Shown here: positions 1 to 8,714 of the stretch, piece after piece | How the letters are laid out: every line of letters starts with the position of its first letter | How positions within the stretch are numbered: position 1 is the stretch's first letter | Source of the DNA: Chitinophaga rhizosphaerae | GTDB taxonomy: Bacteria > Bacteroidota > Bacteroidia > Chitinophagales > Chitinophagaceae | Length of the DNA stretch: 64,000 nt | Direction: 5' to 3' | NCBI RefSeq assembly: GCF_003958645.1 | Contig: NZ_RXLO01000003.1 | Coordinates: forward strand, 496,001-560,000 | Notes under the pieces: model-generated | The model's input: the letters and a program-made list of their open reading frames with translations, nothing else | The model's database searches: none | What the model was told of the DNA's origin: nothing | Translations under genes and position numbers: made by a program

Positions 1-1
1 C

Positions 2-451
2 AAAACCCTCGAACAGCTGGGCCTCCGGGAAAAATACGGGGTCAACATCGCGGTGATCGAAAGGGGCGAACGGCTGATCCCCATCCCGCCGAAAAGCGAG
101 CGCCTGTTCCCGGGAGACCGGCTCCAGGTGATCGGGACGGACCAGCAGATCGAAGCGTTCCGCCATTTTATCGAGCACCACGAACCGCATCCCCAGTTTT
201 CGCGGTCGCAGGTCCAGCTCCGGCGTTACGAAGTGCTGGACGGATCGGGCATCAACGGAAAATCCATCCGCGAATCCGGTATCCGCGAAATGGCGCATAG
301 CATGGTAGTTGGGGTGGAAAGAGGGGAAGAACGCATCCTCAACCCCATTTCCGATATGCGGCTGGAAACCGGGGACGTAGTCTGGATCGTGGGAGACCCC
401 CGCCGGACCAGCGCACTTTTCCGCGTAAAAGGCGAAAAACCGAAGGCCTAG
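2..451 (+). CDS. Cation:proton antiporter, C-terminal TrkA-C (RCK_C) part (partial)
   Basis: The 5' end lies outside the window; the reading frame is open from base 2. The visible 149 residues contain two stretches resembling TrkA-C/RCK_C ligand-binding domains: one with IPIPPKSERLFPGDRLQVIG (about residues 25-44) and a second ending in LETGDVVWIVGDP. Such domains sit on the cytoplasmic end of CPA2-type K+/H+ or Na+/H+ antiporters and gate transport by binding nucleotide or other ligands. The transmembrane part is not visible, so a KefB-like antiporter is an inference, and a TrkA-type or other RCK-bearing transporter is possible. The gene ends 84 bases before the copper ATPase on the same strand. 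Confidence 0.7.
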   Translation, partial: KTLEQLGLREKYGVNIAVIERGERLIPIPPKSERLFPGDRLQVIGTDQQIEAFRHFIEHHEPHPQFSRSQVQLRRYEVLDGSGINGKSIRESGIREMAHSMVVGVERGEERILNPISDMRLETGDVVWIVGDPRRTSALFRVKGEKPKA

Positions 452-506
452 CAAATGATGTAAATCTTTCCCTGAATTCTATAATGCCCCGCCGGCCGTT
501 CCTGCT

Positions 507-514
507 GATCTTTG
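507..514 (+). promoter_or_regulatory. Possible -7 promoter element of the copper ATPase gene
   Basis: GATCTTTG resembles the Bacteroidota -7 consensus TAnnTTTG and lies 21 bases before the preferred ATG at 536. A start at TTG 512 would fall inside this element, which supports the ATG. No clear -33 TTTG was seen, so the call is weak. Confidence 0.3.
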
Positions 515-535
515 TATCCTCAAAGGAAACACAAG

Positions 536-2752
536 ATGGAATCATTGGAACAAACGGTAAAAACGAACTTCCCGGTAACCGGCATGAGCTGCGCAGCTTG
601 CGCCGGTTCCGTGGAAAGCATGCTGCAGGCCCAGCCAGACATTATCTCCGCTGCCGTCAACTTCGCCAGCAGTTCCGTACTGGTGGAATACGCTCCCGGA
701 AAGGCCAATCCGGCCGAATGGAAAAAAGCGATCCGGTCAGTAGGATACGATCTCCTCACCGAAAACATGGAAACCGGGCTGGAAGACCACCAGCGCGCCC
801 ATTACGCACAGCTGAAAAAGCGCACCATCTGGGCCGTGCTGTTTTCCTTACCCCTGGTGATGATCGGGATGTTCTTCATGAACATACCCTACGCCAACCG
901 GATCATGTGGGCCCTTTCCACGCCCGTGGTGCTCGTGCTCGGCCGTCATTTCTTCATCAACGCCTGGAAGCAGGCCCGAAACGGCAAGGCCAACATGGAT
1001 ACCCTCGTGGCCCTCAGCACGGGGATCGCTTACGCTTTCAGCGTCTTCAACACCCTAAACCCCGAATTCTGGCATAGCCGCGGGCTGCACCCCCACGTGT
1101 ATTTCGAAGCCGCCGCGGTGGTGATCGCATTCATCCTCCTCGGCAAGCTCCTCGAAGAAAGGGCCAAAGCCTCCACTTCGTCCGCCATCAAAAAACTCAT
1201 GGGCCTGCAACCCAATACGGTAGTCCGTATCGCGGCCGACGGACAGGAAACCGTAGTCTCCCTCGCCGACGTGCAGGTGGGCGATGTGCTGCTCGTGAAG
1301 CCCGGTGAGCAGGTGCCGGTGGATGGGAAACTGGTAGGCGGAAAATCATATGTAGACGAAAGCATGATCACCGGCGAGCCAGTAGCAGTAGCGAAAACGC
1401 CCGGTTCCGAAGTGTTTGCCGGAACACTGAACCAGAAAGGCAGCTTCCGGCTGGAAGCCGCACAGGTAGGCGGCGCCACGTTGCTGGCGCAGATCATCCG
1501 CAAGGTGCAGGAAGCGCAGGGATCGAAAGCCCCCGTGCAGAAGCTCGTCGACAAAGTTGCCGGGATCTTCGTACCGGTGGTGATCGGTATCGCACTGCTG
1601 GCCTTCGCATCGTGGCTCATCTGGGGCGGGGCCAACGGGCTGACCCAGGGCCTCCTGGCGCTGGTGACCGTGCTGGTGATCGCATGCCCCTGTGCGCTGG
1701 GGCTCGCCACACCCACCGCCATCATGGTGGGCATGGGCAAAGGCGCTGAAAACGGCATTCTTATCAAAGACGCGGAAAGCCTCGAAAAAGCATATCGCAT
1801 ACAAGCGCTGGTCCTCGATAAGACCGGCACCATCACCGAAGGGAAGCCCGCGGTAACCGGCGAGGCCTGGCTGTCGGAAGAAGACCGCCTCATATATTCC
1901 GGCGCATTCCTGGCGCTGGAGCGCGAATCCGAACATCCGCTGGCCGAAGCCGTGGTGAAACAGTTGCAGGGCATCACGCCCGAAAAGCTGCAACATTTCG
2001 AAAGCATAACCGGCCGTGGCGTGAAAGGAAACGCCCTGGGCAAAGGGTTCTTCGCCGGCAACCTGCCGCTACTGGAAGAAAACGGCATCCGTATCGCGGA
2101 ATCCCTCAAAGAAAAATCCAACGAATGGCTGAACGCCGCTTACACCGTGATCTGGTTCGCCGATACACAGAAAGCACTGGCCGTGATCGCCATCGCCGAT
2201 AAAATAAAACAAGGGTCCCCCGAAGCCATCCAGCAGTTGCAGGACATGGGCATCGAAGTGTACATGCTTACGGGCGACAATGCCCGCACCGCCGCCGCAG
2301 TGGCTGCACAGACCGGGATCAGCAACGTGAAGGCCGGGCTTATGCCCGACGGGAAAGCCGCCTTCGTTCAGGAACTGCAACGGCAGGGCAAAGTGGTAGC
2401 GATGGTGGGAGACGGGATCAATGACAGTCACGCCCTGGCGCAGGCCGATGTGAGCATCGCCATGGGAAAGGGGACAGACATCGCGATGGATGTGGCCATG
2501 ATGACGCTCATCTCCTCCGACCTCCGGCATATCCCGAAAGCGATCCGCCTCTCGCGGAAAACGGTGCGCACCATCCGCCAGAACCTTTTCTGGGCCTTTA
2601 TTTACAACATAATCGGCATCCCGGTGGCAGCAGGTGTCCTCATCCCCGTCATCGGCTTTTCGCTCGATCCCATGCTGGCCGGAGCGGCCATGGCACTGAG
2701 TTCCGTATCGGTGGTGAGCAACAGTCTCCGGCTGAAATTATCAGCTATATAA
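536..2752 (+). CDS. copA: Copper-translocating P1B-type ATPase
   Basis: A 738-residue inner-membrane pump that exports Cu(I) using ATP. It has one N-terminal heavy-metal-associated domain with GMSCAAC (Cys19 and Cys22). The actuator loop has a TGEP motif near residue 278, the transmembrane metal site is CPC at 384-386, the phosphorylated Asp428 lies in DKTGT, and TGDN (about 578) and GDGIND (about 625) form the nucleotide/hinge region. All family landmarks are present and the length is normal for a single-HMA CopA. ATG 536 is preferred over the in-frame TTG at 512. The small copper chaperone follows 24 bases downstream, so the two probably form a copper-resistance operon. Confidence 0.93.
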   Translation: MESLEQTVKTNFPVTGMSCAACAGSVESMLQAQPDIISAAVNFASSSVLVEYAPGKANPAEWKKAIRSVGYDLLTENMETGLEDHQRAHYAQLKKRTIWAVLFSLPLVMIGMFFMNIPYANRIMWALSTPVVLVLGRHFFINAWKQARNGKANMDTLVALSTGIAYAFSVFNTLNPEFWHSRGLHPHVYFEAAAVVIAFILLGKLLEERAKASTSSAIKKLMGLQPNTVVRIAADGQETVVSLADVQVGDVLLVKPGEQVPVDGKLVGGKSYVDESMITGEPVAVAKTPGSEVFAGTLNQKGSFRLEAAQVGGATLLAQIIRKVQEAQGSKAPVQKLVDKVAGIFVPVVIGIALLAFASWLIWGGANGLTQGLLALVTVLVIACPCALGLATPTAIMVGMGKGAENGILIKDAESLEKAYRIQALVLDKTGTITEGKPAVTGEAWLSEEDRLIYSGAFLALERESEHPLAEAVVKQLQGITPEKLQHFESITGRGVKGNALGKGFFAGNLPLLEENGIRIAESLKEKSNEWLNAAYTVIWFADTQKALAVIAIADKIKQGSPEAIQQLQDMGIEVYMLTGDNARTAAAVAAQTGISNVKAGLMPDGKAAFVQELQRQGKVVAMVGDGINDSHALAQADVSIAMGKGTDIAMDVAMMTLISSDLRHIPKAIRLSRKTVRTIRQNLFWAFIYNIIGIPVAAGVLIPVIGFSLDPMLAGAAMALSSVSVVSNSLRLKLSAI

Positions 2753-2776
2753 TCAAACACATAAATCTATCGAATC

Positions 2777-2986
2777 ATGCAAACGCTCAAATTCAAGACG
2801 AATATCAATTGCAGTGGCTGTGTTAAAGGTGTTAGCCCGGCGCTGAACGGCGAAAAGGAAATCGCACACTGGGAAGTAGATACCAACAATCCCGATAAGA
2901 TACTGACCGTTTCTACCAGTACGCTGACGGCGGAAGAAGTGGAGGAAACGGTGAGAAAGGCAGGATTTAAAGCAGAGAAGATCTAA
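2777..2986 (+). CDS. Heavy-metal-associated domain protein, copper chaperone (CopZ-like)
   Basis: A 69-residue protein that is a single HMA fold. The metal-binding loop reads NCSGCVKG, with the CxxC pair near residues 12 and 15, and the C-terminus VEETVRKAGFKAEKI is typical of the last helix and strand. Proteins of this size carry Cu(I) through the cytoplasm and hand it to the HMA domain or entry site of CopA. It starts 24 bases after copA and is followed directly by a strong terminator, which supports a two-gene transcript. The residue before the first Cys is Asn rather than the usual Met-(S/T/H), so metal preference is uncertain. Confidence 0.85.
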   Translation: MQTLKFKTNINCSGCVKGVSPALNGEKEIAHWEVDTNNPDKILTVSTSTLTAEEVEETVRKAGFKAEKI

Positions 2987-3015
2987 CGGAAACGCATAAT
3001 GTATAGTGTGACATC

Positions 3016-3050
3016 AAACCGGTTGCGGCCTTCTGGCCGTAGCCGGTTTT
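3016..3050 (+). terminator. Rho-independent terminator of the copper operon
   Basis: A near-perfect hairpin: AAACCGG and GCGGCC pair with GGCCG and CCGGTTT around a TTCT loop, followed by a T-rich run (TTTTCGTTTTG). It begins 30 bases after the chaperone stop codon. Confidence 0.85.
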
Positions 3051-3369
3051 CGTTTTGGGGATTCCGTTCAGGGGAAAAAAATATATGATGCGGACAGGAA
3101 TATGGAAATTCGCCGGAAACCGCATCTTGCAGGCAATACCATAATAATTGCGCTATGATAAAATGGATGGATTTGTTTTCGCGGACGGCGGCGTTTCCGC
3201 GCCGGGAATCTCCGTCATGGCGCTTCTCCGGAAATTGCAGCGGGGAATGCGGGCTGGTGGTTCCTTTCGGGGCGTTTTGACGGGAAATCCGCCGCAGGCA
3301 ACGGATACACGCAGTGCCGGAGGGGCGCCGGGCATCTTCGTACCTTTAATTGCATCAAAATACAGGCGT

Positions 3370-3615
3370 ATGAAAGTCATTTATAAAAAACTGGGGCGCG
3401 AAAAGGCCTTCGGGCTTTCTGACTACGGCTCTAATACGATTGTAATAGACAGCAGGCTGAAAGGGCGCAAACATCTCGAAGTGAGCCTTCATGAATCATT
3501 GCACGTGTATTTCCCCGAAAAGAGCGAAACTTTTATCACCAATACCGCCCGCAGGCTCGCCAACATCCTGTGGCGGATGAACTATCGCCGGGTCGATAAC
3601 TCGGTTGGCCTGTAA
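3370..3615 (+). CDS. Small HExxH protein, putative minimal metallopeptidase
   Basis: An 81-residue protein that I do not recognise as a named family. It holds HESLH (about residues 42-46), a perfect HExxH zinc motif on a predicted helix, followed by PEKSE, whose Glu could be a third ligand as in gluzincins, then a helix ending in LWRMNYR. This architecture recalls small zincin-like proteins of phages and plasmids, but activity is inferred only. The frame is open back to 3148, but that upstream part is low-complexity and not protein-like. A TACCTTTA element near 3343-3350, 20 bases upstream, supports ATG 3370. No cysteines and no signal peptide are seen, so it is probably cytoplasmic. It stands alone between the copper operon and the LacI gene. 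Confidence 0.6.
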   Translation: MKVIYKKLGREKAFGLSDYGSNTIVIDSRLKGRKHLEVSLHESLHVYFPEKSETFITNTARRLANILWRMNYRRVDNSVGL

Positions 3616-3766
3616 CCTTTCCCTTCCTTTCCTGGCGCCGCCGGCACTGCCGGCACGGAATTGTCATGATTCTGATACGGAAATCCGCATTTTACCTTAA
3701 TTTCCCGGATGTAAGCATATTATCAACCTCTTGCCGGAAGGATACCCGGTCAAACCGCACTAACAA

Positions 3767-4807
3767 ATGAAAGAACAGAAAGGCCAGGAAATGAAAAGAT
3801 TATCCCTGAAAGATGTAGCGCGCATGGCGGGCGTTGCTCCTTCTACCGTGTCGTTCGTTCTCAACGGAAAGGCCCGGCAGATGCGCATCAGCGAAGAACT
3901 GGCCGAAAAAGTGATGGCGGTGGTGAAAAAGACCGGTTATCAACCCCATTCCGTGGCCGTCAACCTGCGGACGGGCCAGTCCAAAACCCTCGGTCTCATG
4001 GTGGAAAGCATCTCCGGAAGCTTCTTCGCCGCCCTGGCACGGGTCATCGAGTCGGAAGCCGACCGCTACGGCTACCATATCGTGTATTGCAGCACGGAGA
4101 ATAATGCCCAGAAAGGTGGAGAACTGATTAAAATGCTCAGCCGCCAGCAGGTAGACGGCTACCTGATCACCCCCGCCGCCGGTATGGAGAAAGACATCCA
4201 GCAGCTGATCGCCCACAAACGGCCGCTCGTGTTGATGGACAGCTACTTCCCCGAGGTACAGGCGCCGCATGTGTTGATAGATAACTACGCCGGCGTGAAG
4301 CAAGGTATCGAACACCTGATAGACCGTGGCGCGAAGCAAATCGGTTTCGTGACGGTAAATATGGAACTGGTGCAGATGGAAGAGCGCATCAAAGGCTACC
4401 GCGAAACGCTGCGCAGTCATGGGATTCCCGTGAAGAACAAGCTCGTGCTGGAATTGCCTTATAATGGGGATAAAGACGAATCCGTCCGCAAGATCCGCCA
4501 GTTCATTCAGGCGAACAAGGGGATCGATGCGTTGTTTTTTGCCACGAACTATCTGGGCATCCTCGGGCTGGAAGCCCTTGCAGGACTGAACCTCAAAATC
4601 CCCGACGATATGGCGGTGGTGTGTTTCGACGATCACGATATTTTCCGGTTGTACCCGCCCGGCATCACGGTGGTGCAGCAGCCGATCGAGGAAATCGCGA
4701 AAACGGCCATGCTGTTGCTCATGAACCAGTTAGACAAAAGTCAGCGCGCGCTGCGCAAAACGAAACTGGAACTGCCGGGCAAGTTCATCAAGCGGGGATC
4801 TACCTGA
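3767..4807 (+). CDS. LacI-family transcriptional regulator of PUL 1
   Basis: 346 residues, the usual LacI length. The N-terminus has the helix-turn-helix LSLKDVARMAGVAPSTVSFV with the hinge helix just after it, then a periplasmic-binding-protein-like sugar domain (SKTLGLMV, LVLMDSYFP, GIDALFFATNYLGILGL). ATG 3791 is an alternative start with a better purine-rich upstream stretch and would give 338 residues. The gene faces the SusC/SusD/GH92 genes. Four copies of a CG-centred palindrome, the classic kind of LacI-family site, lie in the intergenic regions of that locus, so it is probably the local repressor or activator and releases DNA on binding a mannose-type sugar. Effector and sign of regulation are inference. 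Confidence 0.93.
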   Translation: MKEQKGQEMKRLSLKDVARMAGVAPSTVSFVLNGKARQMRISEELAEKVMAVVKKTGYQPHSVAVNLRTGQSKTLGLMVESISGSFFAALARVIESEADRYGYHIVYCSTENNAQKGGELIKMLSRQQVDGYLITPAAGMEKDIQQLIAHKRPLVLMDSYFPEVQAPHVLIDNYAGVKQGIEHLIDRGAKQIGFVTVNMELVQMEERIKGYRETLRSHGIPVKNKLVLELPYNGDKDESVRKIRQFIQANKGIDALFFATNYLGILGLEALAGLNLKIPDDMAVVCFDDHDIFRLYPPGITVVQQPIEEIAKTAMLLLMNQLDKSQRALRKTKLELPGKFIKRGST

Positions 4808-5037
4808 TAGTGGCCTCCTTCTATTTTAATCGGCATTTATTTGAAACTCCCTTTCCGATATTACATCTTTCCGGTAGCATGAAACGGATTAAAATGATCA
4901 GGCGGATATACCCATTTCGCTGCCGTCGGTCAGCAGTTCCCGTTCGTCATAATTCTGCCCAAAAATTTTTGGAATCAATAAATTAATTCTACATTTACGT
5001 TATGCCTCCTCATCAAGGCTTTTTTTAAAACCCTTTG

Positions 5038-5051
5038 CTAAATCGATTTTG
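5038..5051. promoter_or_regulatory. Predicted LacI operator O1
   Basis: CTAAATCGATTTTG, one mismatch from the perfect palindrome CAAAATCGATTTTG found before the first GH92 gene. It sits within the left copy of the direct repeat in the PUL 1 leader. Confidence 0.6.
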
Positions 5052-5384
5052 CTGTTTAGCAATGCGTTTGAAAAGAGAGGAGATAGCGGGGTGGGACCTG
5101 ACAATGAATGTAACAGTCGGGGGATGAAGTGTTTTACCGCTTTGTCCCCGCACCAAATTCTACGATCGGTTATGAAAGGATGGGCGGTGCCTGTCCGTAA
5201 ACATTTGCTGACCAGGAAAAGATTTATCGAAAACAGCTTGATTTTTGTAACACACAGGAAGATTTGCTACACACATCCAAGGCAATCTCCCATTGTAAAA
5301 CTCAATTTCACTTATCGATGACGAACTAGCCAACGGCATCCAGGATGCCTTCCCAAAACCAAAACGCCTTTTAAAACCATTTAG

Positions 5385-5398
5385 CTAAAACGATTTTG
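5385..5398. promoter_or_regulatory. Predicted LacI operator O2
   Basis: CTAAAACGATTTTG, two mismatches from the consensus palindrome. It lies 347 bases after O1 in the right copy of the same repeat. Paired sites at this spacing would allow DNA looping by a tetrameric or clustered LacI protein; looping is speculative. Confidence 0.55.
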
Positions 5399-5760
5399 TA
5401 CCTGGCGATCGCCAGGCGCTCTGCGGTTTGCTGCCCGATTTGTTCGGACCGGAAGTCTGCGCACAGGGTTCTTTTTCCCTTGCCGATTCGACGGAATGTC
5501 CGCACACGGGGAACTATTGCCTTTACTGCTTCAACGCAAAGCCGGGACATGGGGATTCATTGCCCCATTGTTCCGATGGAAAGTACCACCGGTAAAGAAT
5601 TGTAGCGTTTACAGCGTCTGCAATCCTGCAATGCAAATGCGCAGAACGCCCGGGCCGTAAACCCGCACACACGGATCGTTTAGCAAAGTAAATAAATTCC
5701 TGTCCGCAGGGACCAGGACTTCCTATGCCTGTATTTTCTTAACCAAATCAATAAATTGCA

Positions 5761-8691
5761 ATGAACACCGCATCCACGTTTTCCAGGCGTGTAGGCTGGA
5801 TGAGCGTCTTGCTCGCGCTCCTCTGCTCCGTGGCTTTCTCCCAATCCCGTACCATCAGGGGGAAAGTGACAGACGCCAGGGATAACACTCCGCTTCCCGG
5901 CGTTACCGTGAAAATCGTCAACGCCACCACCGGAACGGTCACCGGCGCAGATGGCGCCTATTCCATCTCCGTTCCCTCCGCCAGCTCGCGGCTGGAATTC
6001 AGCTTCATCGGCTACGAAACACTCACCCTCCCCGCCGGCGCCAGCGGCACCCTCGACGTAGGGCTCCCCCTGTCTTCCAAAAACCTGGAAGACGTAGTGG
6101 TAGTCGGATACGGCACCCTCAAGAAAAAGGAAATCACCAACGCCGTCACTTCCCTCAGACCCGAAAATTTTAACGCCGGCGTAGCCCGTAGCCCGCTCGA
6201 TCTCATCCAGGGTAAAGTGCCCGGGCTTTCCATCACCCGCGCCAACGGCACCAACCCCAACGGCGGCGCCACCTTCCAGATGCGCGGCATCACCTCCCTC
6301 AACGGTTCCCAGGAGCCCCTCATCGTTATCGACGGCGTCCCCGGCGGCAACCTCGACCTCCTCCAGCAGGAAGACATCGCCTCCGTAGACGTGCTCCGCG
6401 ACGGCTCCGCCGCCGCTATCTACGGCACCCGCGGCAATGGCGGCGTGATCCTCATCACCACCAAAAAAGGCCGCGGCGGCGCTCCCCAGTTCAACCTGGC
6501 CACCTTCGTGCAACGCGACTACGTAGCCAAAAAGCCCCGCTTCCTCACCGCCGACGAATTCCGCAAAATCGCACCGAATGCCGACGAAGGCGGAAACACC
6601 GACGTGTACGATATGCTCCTCAACAAAGACAACCTTTCCCAGTATTACACGCTCAGCGCCACTGGCGGCAATGAAAAGTCGAACTACCGCGCGGCCGTGT
6701 ATTACAACAAAGGCGAAGGCATCGCCAAACGCAATTACCGCGACCAGTACGGCGGCCGTATCAATGTAAACCAGACGGGCGTCAACGGCAGGCTGGTACT
6801 GCAATCGAACCTCTCCGTGAACTTCAACAAAGCCGACCTCCTCGGCGGCAATAACGGCGACTTCGAACAGGCCGTGCAGCGCAATCCCACTTCTCCGCTC
6901 ATGAAAGACGGCAAATACGTAAACCCGAACGGTTTCAACGTGTACAACCCCATCGCGCGGCTGGAGCAGGAACTGTATTACCGCGACCAGCAAACGCTCC
7001 AGGGCGATGCCAAACTGAGCTTCGAAGTGATCAAAGATCTCCGCGCCAGCGTGTTCGGCGGGATTACACGCAACACCTATAACGACCGGCAGTTCCGCAC
7101 CAAAGACTCGAAGTCGTCCGTAGACTCCTACGAAGGCCGCGGGTACGCTTACAAAGGCAATTACCTGTCGCTCGACAAAACCCTGGACGTCACGCTCGAT
7201 TACTTCAAACGGATCGACAAGCACCAGGTGACGGCCGTAGCGGGATATAGCTACTTCAACAGCACTTACGAAACGTTCAACATGAACAACTCCGGTTTCC
7301 TGACAGACGGTTTCCAGGACTGGAACATGGGCAACGGCCTCTTCCTTCGCGAAGGCAAGGCCGGAATGGGCAGTTATAAGGCCGAACATTCGCTGGTGGC
7401 GTTTTTTGCCCGCGCAAACTACGCTTTCAACGATAAGTATTTCGCGCAGGCCATTTTCCGGTATGAAGGGTCTACCCGTTTCGGGAAAGACAATAAGTGG
7501 GCGAAGTTTCCCTCCATTTCGGCTGGCTGGAACCTGCATGAAGAACATTTCATTAAATCGACCGGCTGGGTGGATCAGCTGAAACTGCGTGTGGGATATG
7601 GTGAAACGGGGAATTCCGGCTTCGCCAACTATAACTCGCTGACGCTGATGAGCACCGGCGGCGCTTATCCGCTGGATGGGCGCTATCCCGAAACGGTGGG
7701 CCTTTCCCGCAACCCCAACCCGCGGCTGGGCTGGGAAACGAAGTCGGAATGGAACTTCGGGCTCGATTTCTCGCTGTTCAACAACAGGCTGGGCGGCTCG
7801 TTCGACGTGTACAGGAGAACGACCGGCGCGCTCCTCGGCAACTACGATGTGCCGTTGCCCTCCAACGTGAACGATAAAATGTGGTATAACCTGGGCAGCA
7901 TCCGGAACAAGGGTTTCGAGATCGTGCTGAACGCCGTTCCGGTGCAGAAAAGGAATTTCACTTACAGCACAGACATCACGTTCAACCGGCAAAACAACAC
8001 CATGACCAAAATTTCGGGCCCTGGTTACCGGATCGAAATGCTGACTTTCGGGGGATTGCCGTCTCCGGGCAACCTCGGTCCTGCGATCCGCGTGGTGGAA
8101 GGCAGTGCCCTCGGCAACTTCTACGGAAAACGTTTCGCCGGGTTCACCGCCGAAGGCGATTTCCTCTTCTACAAAAAAGACGGCTCCACCGGCAAGGCGG
8201 GCGATATCAAGGAAGAAGACCTTTCCGTGATCGGGAACGGCGTTCCGAAAATGATGATCTCCTGGAACAACAACCTCCGATACAAGAACTGGGACCTCAC
8301 CATGTTCTGGCGCGGCAAGCTGGGCGTGGATTTGCTGAACCTGCAAGACATGTATTTCGGCAACCGCAGCTGGCTGCCCAACAACCTGCTCAAGGTGGCG
8401 CTGACGAAACATGCTCAGGTGAAAGTGCCCCCGCAGTATTCCGATTATTACCTGGAACCCGGCGGGTTCGTGAAGCTCGACAACGTGACCATCGGTTACA
8501 AATTCCCCGTGAAATCCGGCGTGATCCGGCAACTCAGGGCATATGTTTCCGGCAGGAACCTGGCTACCATCACCAAATACTCCGGCCTCGACCCCGAGCT
8601 GCAAGACAACGGGATGACCACCGGTATCGACAACCGCGGTTTCTATCCACGCACCCGTTCGTTCACCGTTGGTATTAACCTGGGCTTTTAA
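5761..8691 (+). CDS. SusC/RagA-type TonB-linked outer-membrane transporter (PUL 1)
   Basis: 976 residues. An N-terminal signal peptide (VLLALLCSVAFSQ) is followed by a carboxypeptidase-regulatory-like domain (TIRGKVTDARDNTPLPGVTV, about residues 30-110), then LEDVVVVGYGTLKKKEITNA and the TonB plug (SPLDLIQGKVPGL, IDGVPGGNLDLL, YGTRGNGGVILITTKKG) and a 22-strand barrel ending in the aromatic-terminated SFTVGINLGF. The C-terminal Phe is typical for barrel insertion by BAM. It imports oligosaccharides across the outer membrane with the SusD partner 23 bases downstream. It has no STN domain, so control is probably through the LacI regulator and not a sigma/anti-sigma pair. The neighbouring GH92 genes suggest a mannose-rich glycan substrate. 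Confidence 0.95.
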   Translation: MNTASTFSRRVGWMSVLLALLCSVAFSQSRTIRGKVTDARDNTPLPGVTVKIVNATTGTVTGADGAYSISVPSASSRLEFSFIGYETLTLPAGASGTLDVGLPLSSKNLEDVVVVGYGTLKKKEITNAVTSLRPENFNAGVARSPLDLIQGKVPGLSITRANGTNPNGGATFQMRGITSLNGSQEPLIVIDGVPGGNLDLLQQEDIASVDVLRDGSAAAIYGTRGNGGVILITTKKGRGGAPQFNLATFVQRDYVAKKPRFLTADEFRKIAPNADEGGNTDVYDMLLNKDNLSQYYTLSATGGNEKSNYRAAVYYNKGEGIAKRNYRDQYGGRINVNQTGVNGRLVLQSNLSVNFNKADLLGGNNGDFEQAVQRNPTSPLMKDGKYVNPNGFNVYNPIARLEQELYYRDQQTLQGDAKLSFEVIKDLRASVFGGITRNTYNDRQFRTKDSKSSVDSYEGRGYAYKGNYLSLDKTLDVTLDYFKRIDKHQVTAVAGYSYFNSTYETFNMNNSGFLTDGFQDWNMGNGLFLREGKAGMGSYKAEHSLVAFFARANYAFNDKYFAQAIFRYEGSTRFGKDNKWAKFPSISAGWNLHEEHFIKSTGWVDQLKLRVGYGETGNSGFANYNSLTLMSTGGAYPLDGRYPETVGLSRNPNPRLGWETKSEWNFGLDFSLFNNRLGGSFDVYRRTTGALLGNYDVPLPSNVNDKMWYNLGSIRNKGFEIVLNAVPVQKRNFTYSTDITFNRQNNTMTKISGPGYRIEMLTFGGLPSPGNLGPAIRVVEGSALGNFYGKRFAGFTAEGDFLFYKKDGSTGKAGDIKEEDLSVIGNGVPKMMISWNNNLRYKNWDLTMFWRGKLGVDLLNLQDMYFGNRSWLPNNLLKVALTKHAQVKVPPQYSDYYLEPGGFVKLDNVTIGYKFPVKSGVIRQLRAYVSGRNLATITKYSGLDPELQDNGMTTGIDNRGFYPRTRSFTVGINLGF

Positions 8692-8714
8692 TTCACCGAA
8701 ACCGAAGAAATCTT

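Larger units (their letters stand above)
4808..5760. other. 950-bp non-coding leader region of PUL 1
   Basis: No convincing gene. Two open frames here (5049-5321 and 5396-5605) have no recognisable domain and protein-unlike composition. The region holds two copies of a roughly 30-bp direct repeat (about 5025-5051 and 5372-5398) that share TTTTAAAACC, a GCTAAA box and the predicted LacI operator. If a promoter overlaps the second copy, the SusC mRNA would have a leader of about 360 bases. Confidence 0.6.

Noticed and set aside
3148..3369. N-terminal extension of the small HExxH protein
   Set aside because: In frame, but low-complexity and outside the likely promoter; the start at 3370 gives a compact protein.
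5049..5605. Two short open frames in the PUL 1 leader
   Set aside because: No domains, no good ribosome-binding context, and they lie across the predicted operators.
5680..8604. A 974-codon open frame on the minus strand opposite SusC
   Set aside because: It lies entirely antisense to a clear susC gene, has no domain, and its composition is that of a GC-rich shadow frame. The same holds for other long antisense frames at 10485-12413, 13347-15107 (plus) and 60304-62910.
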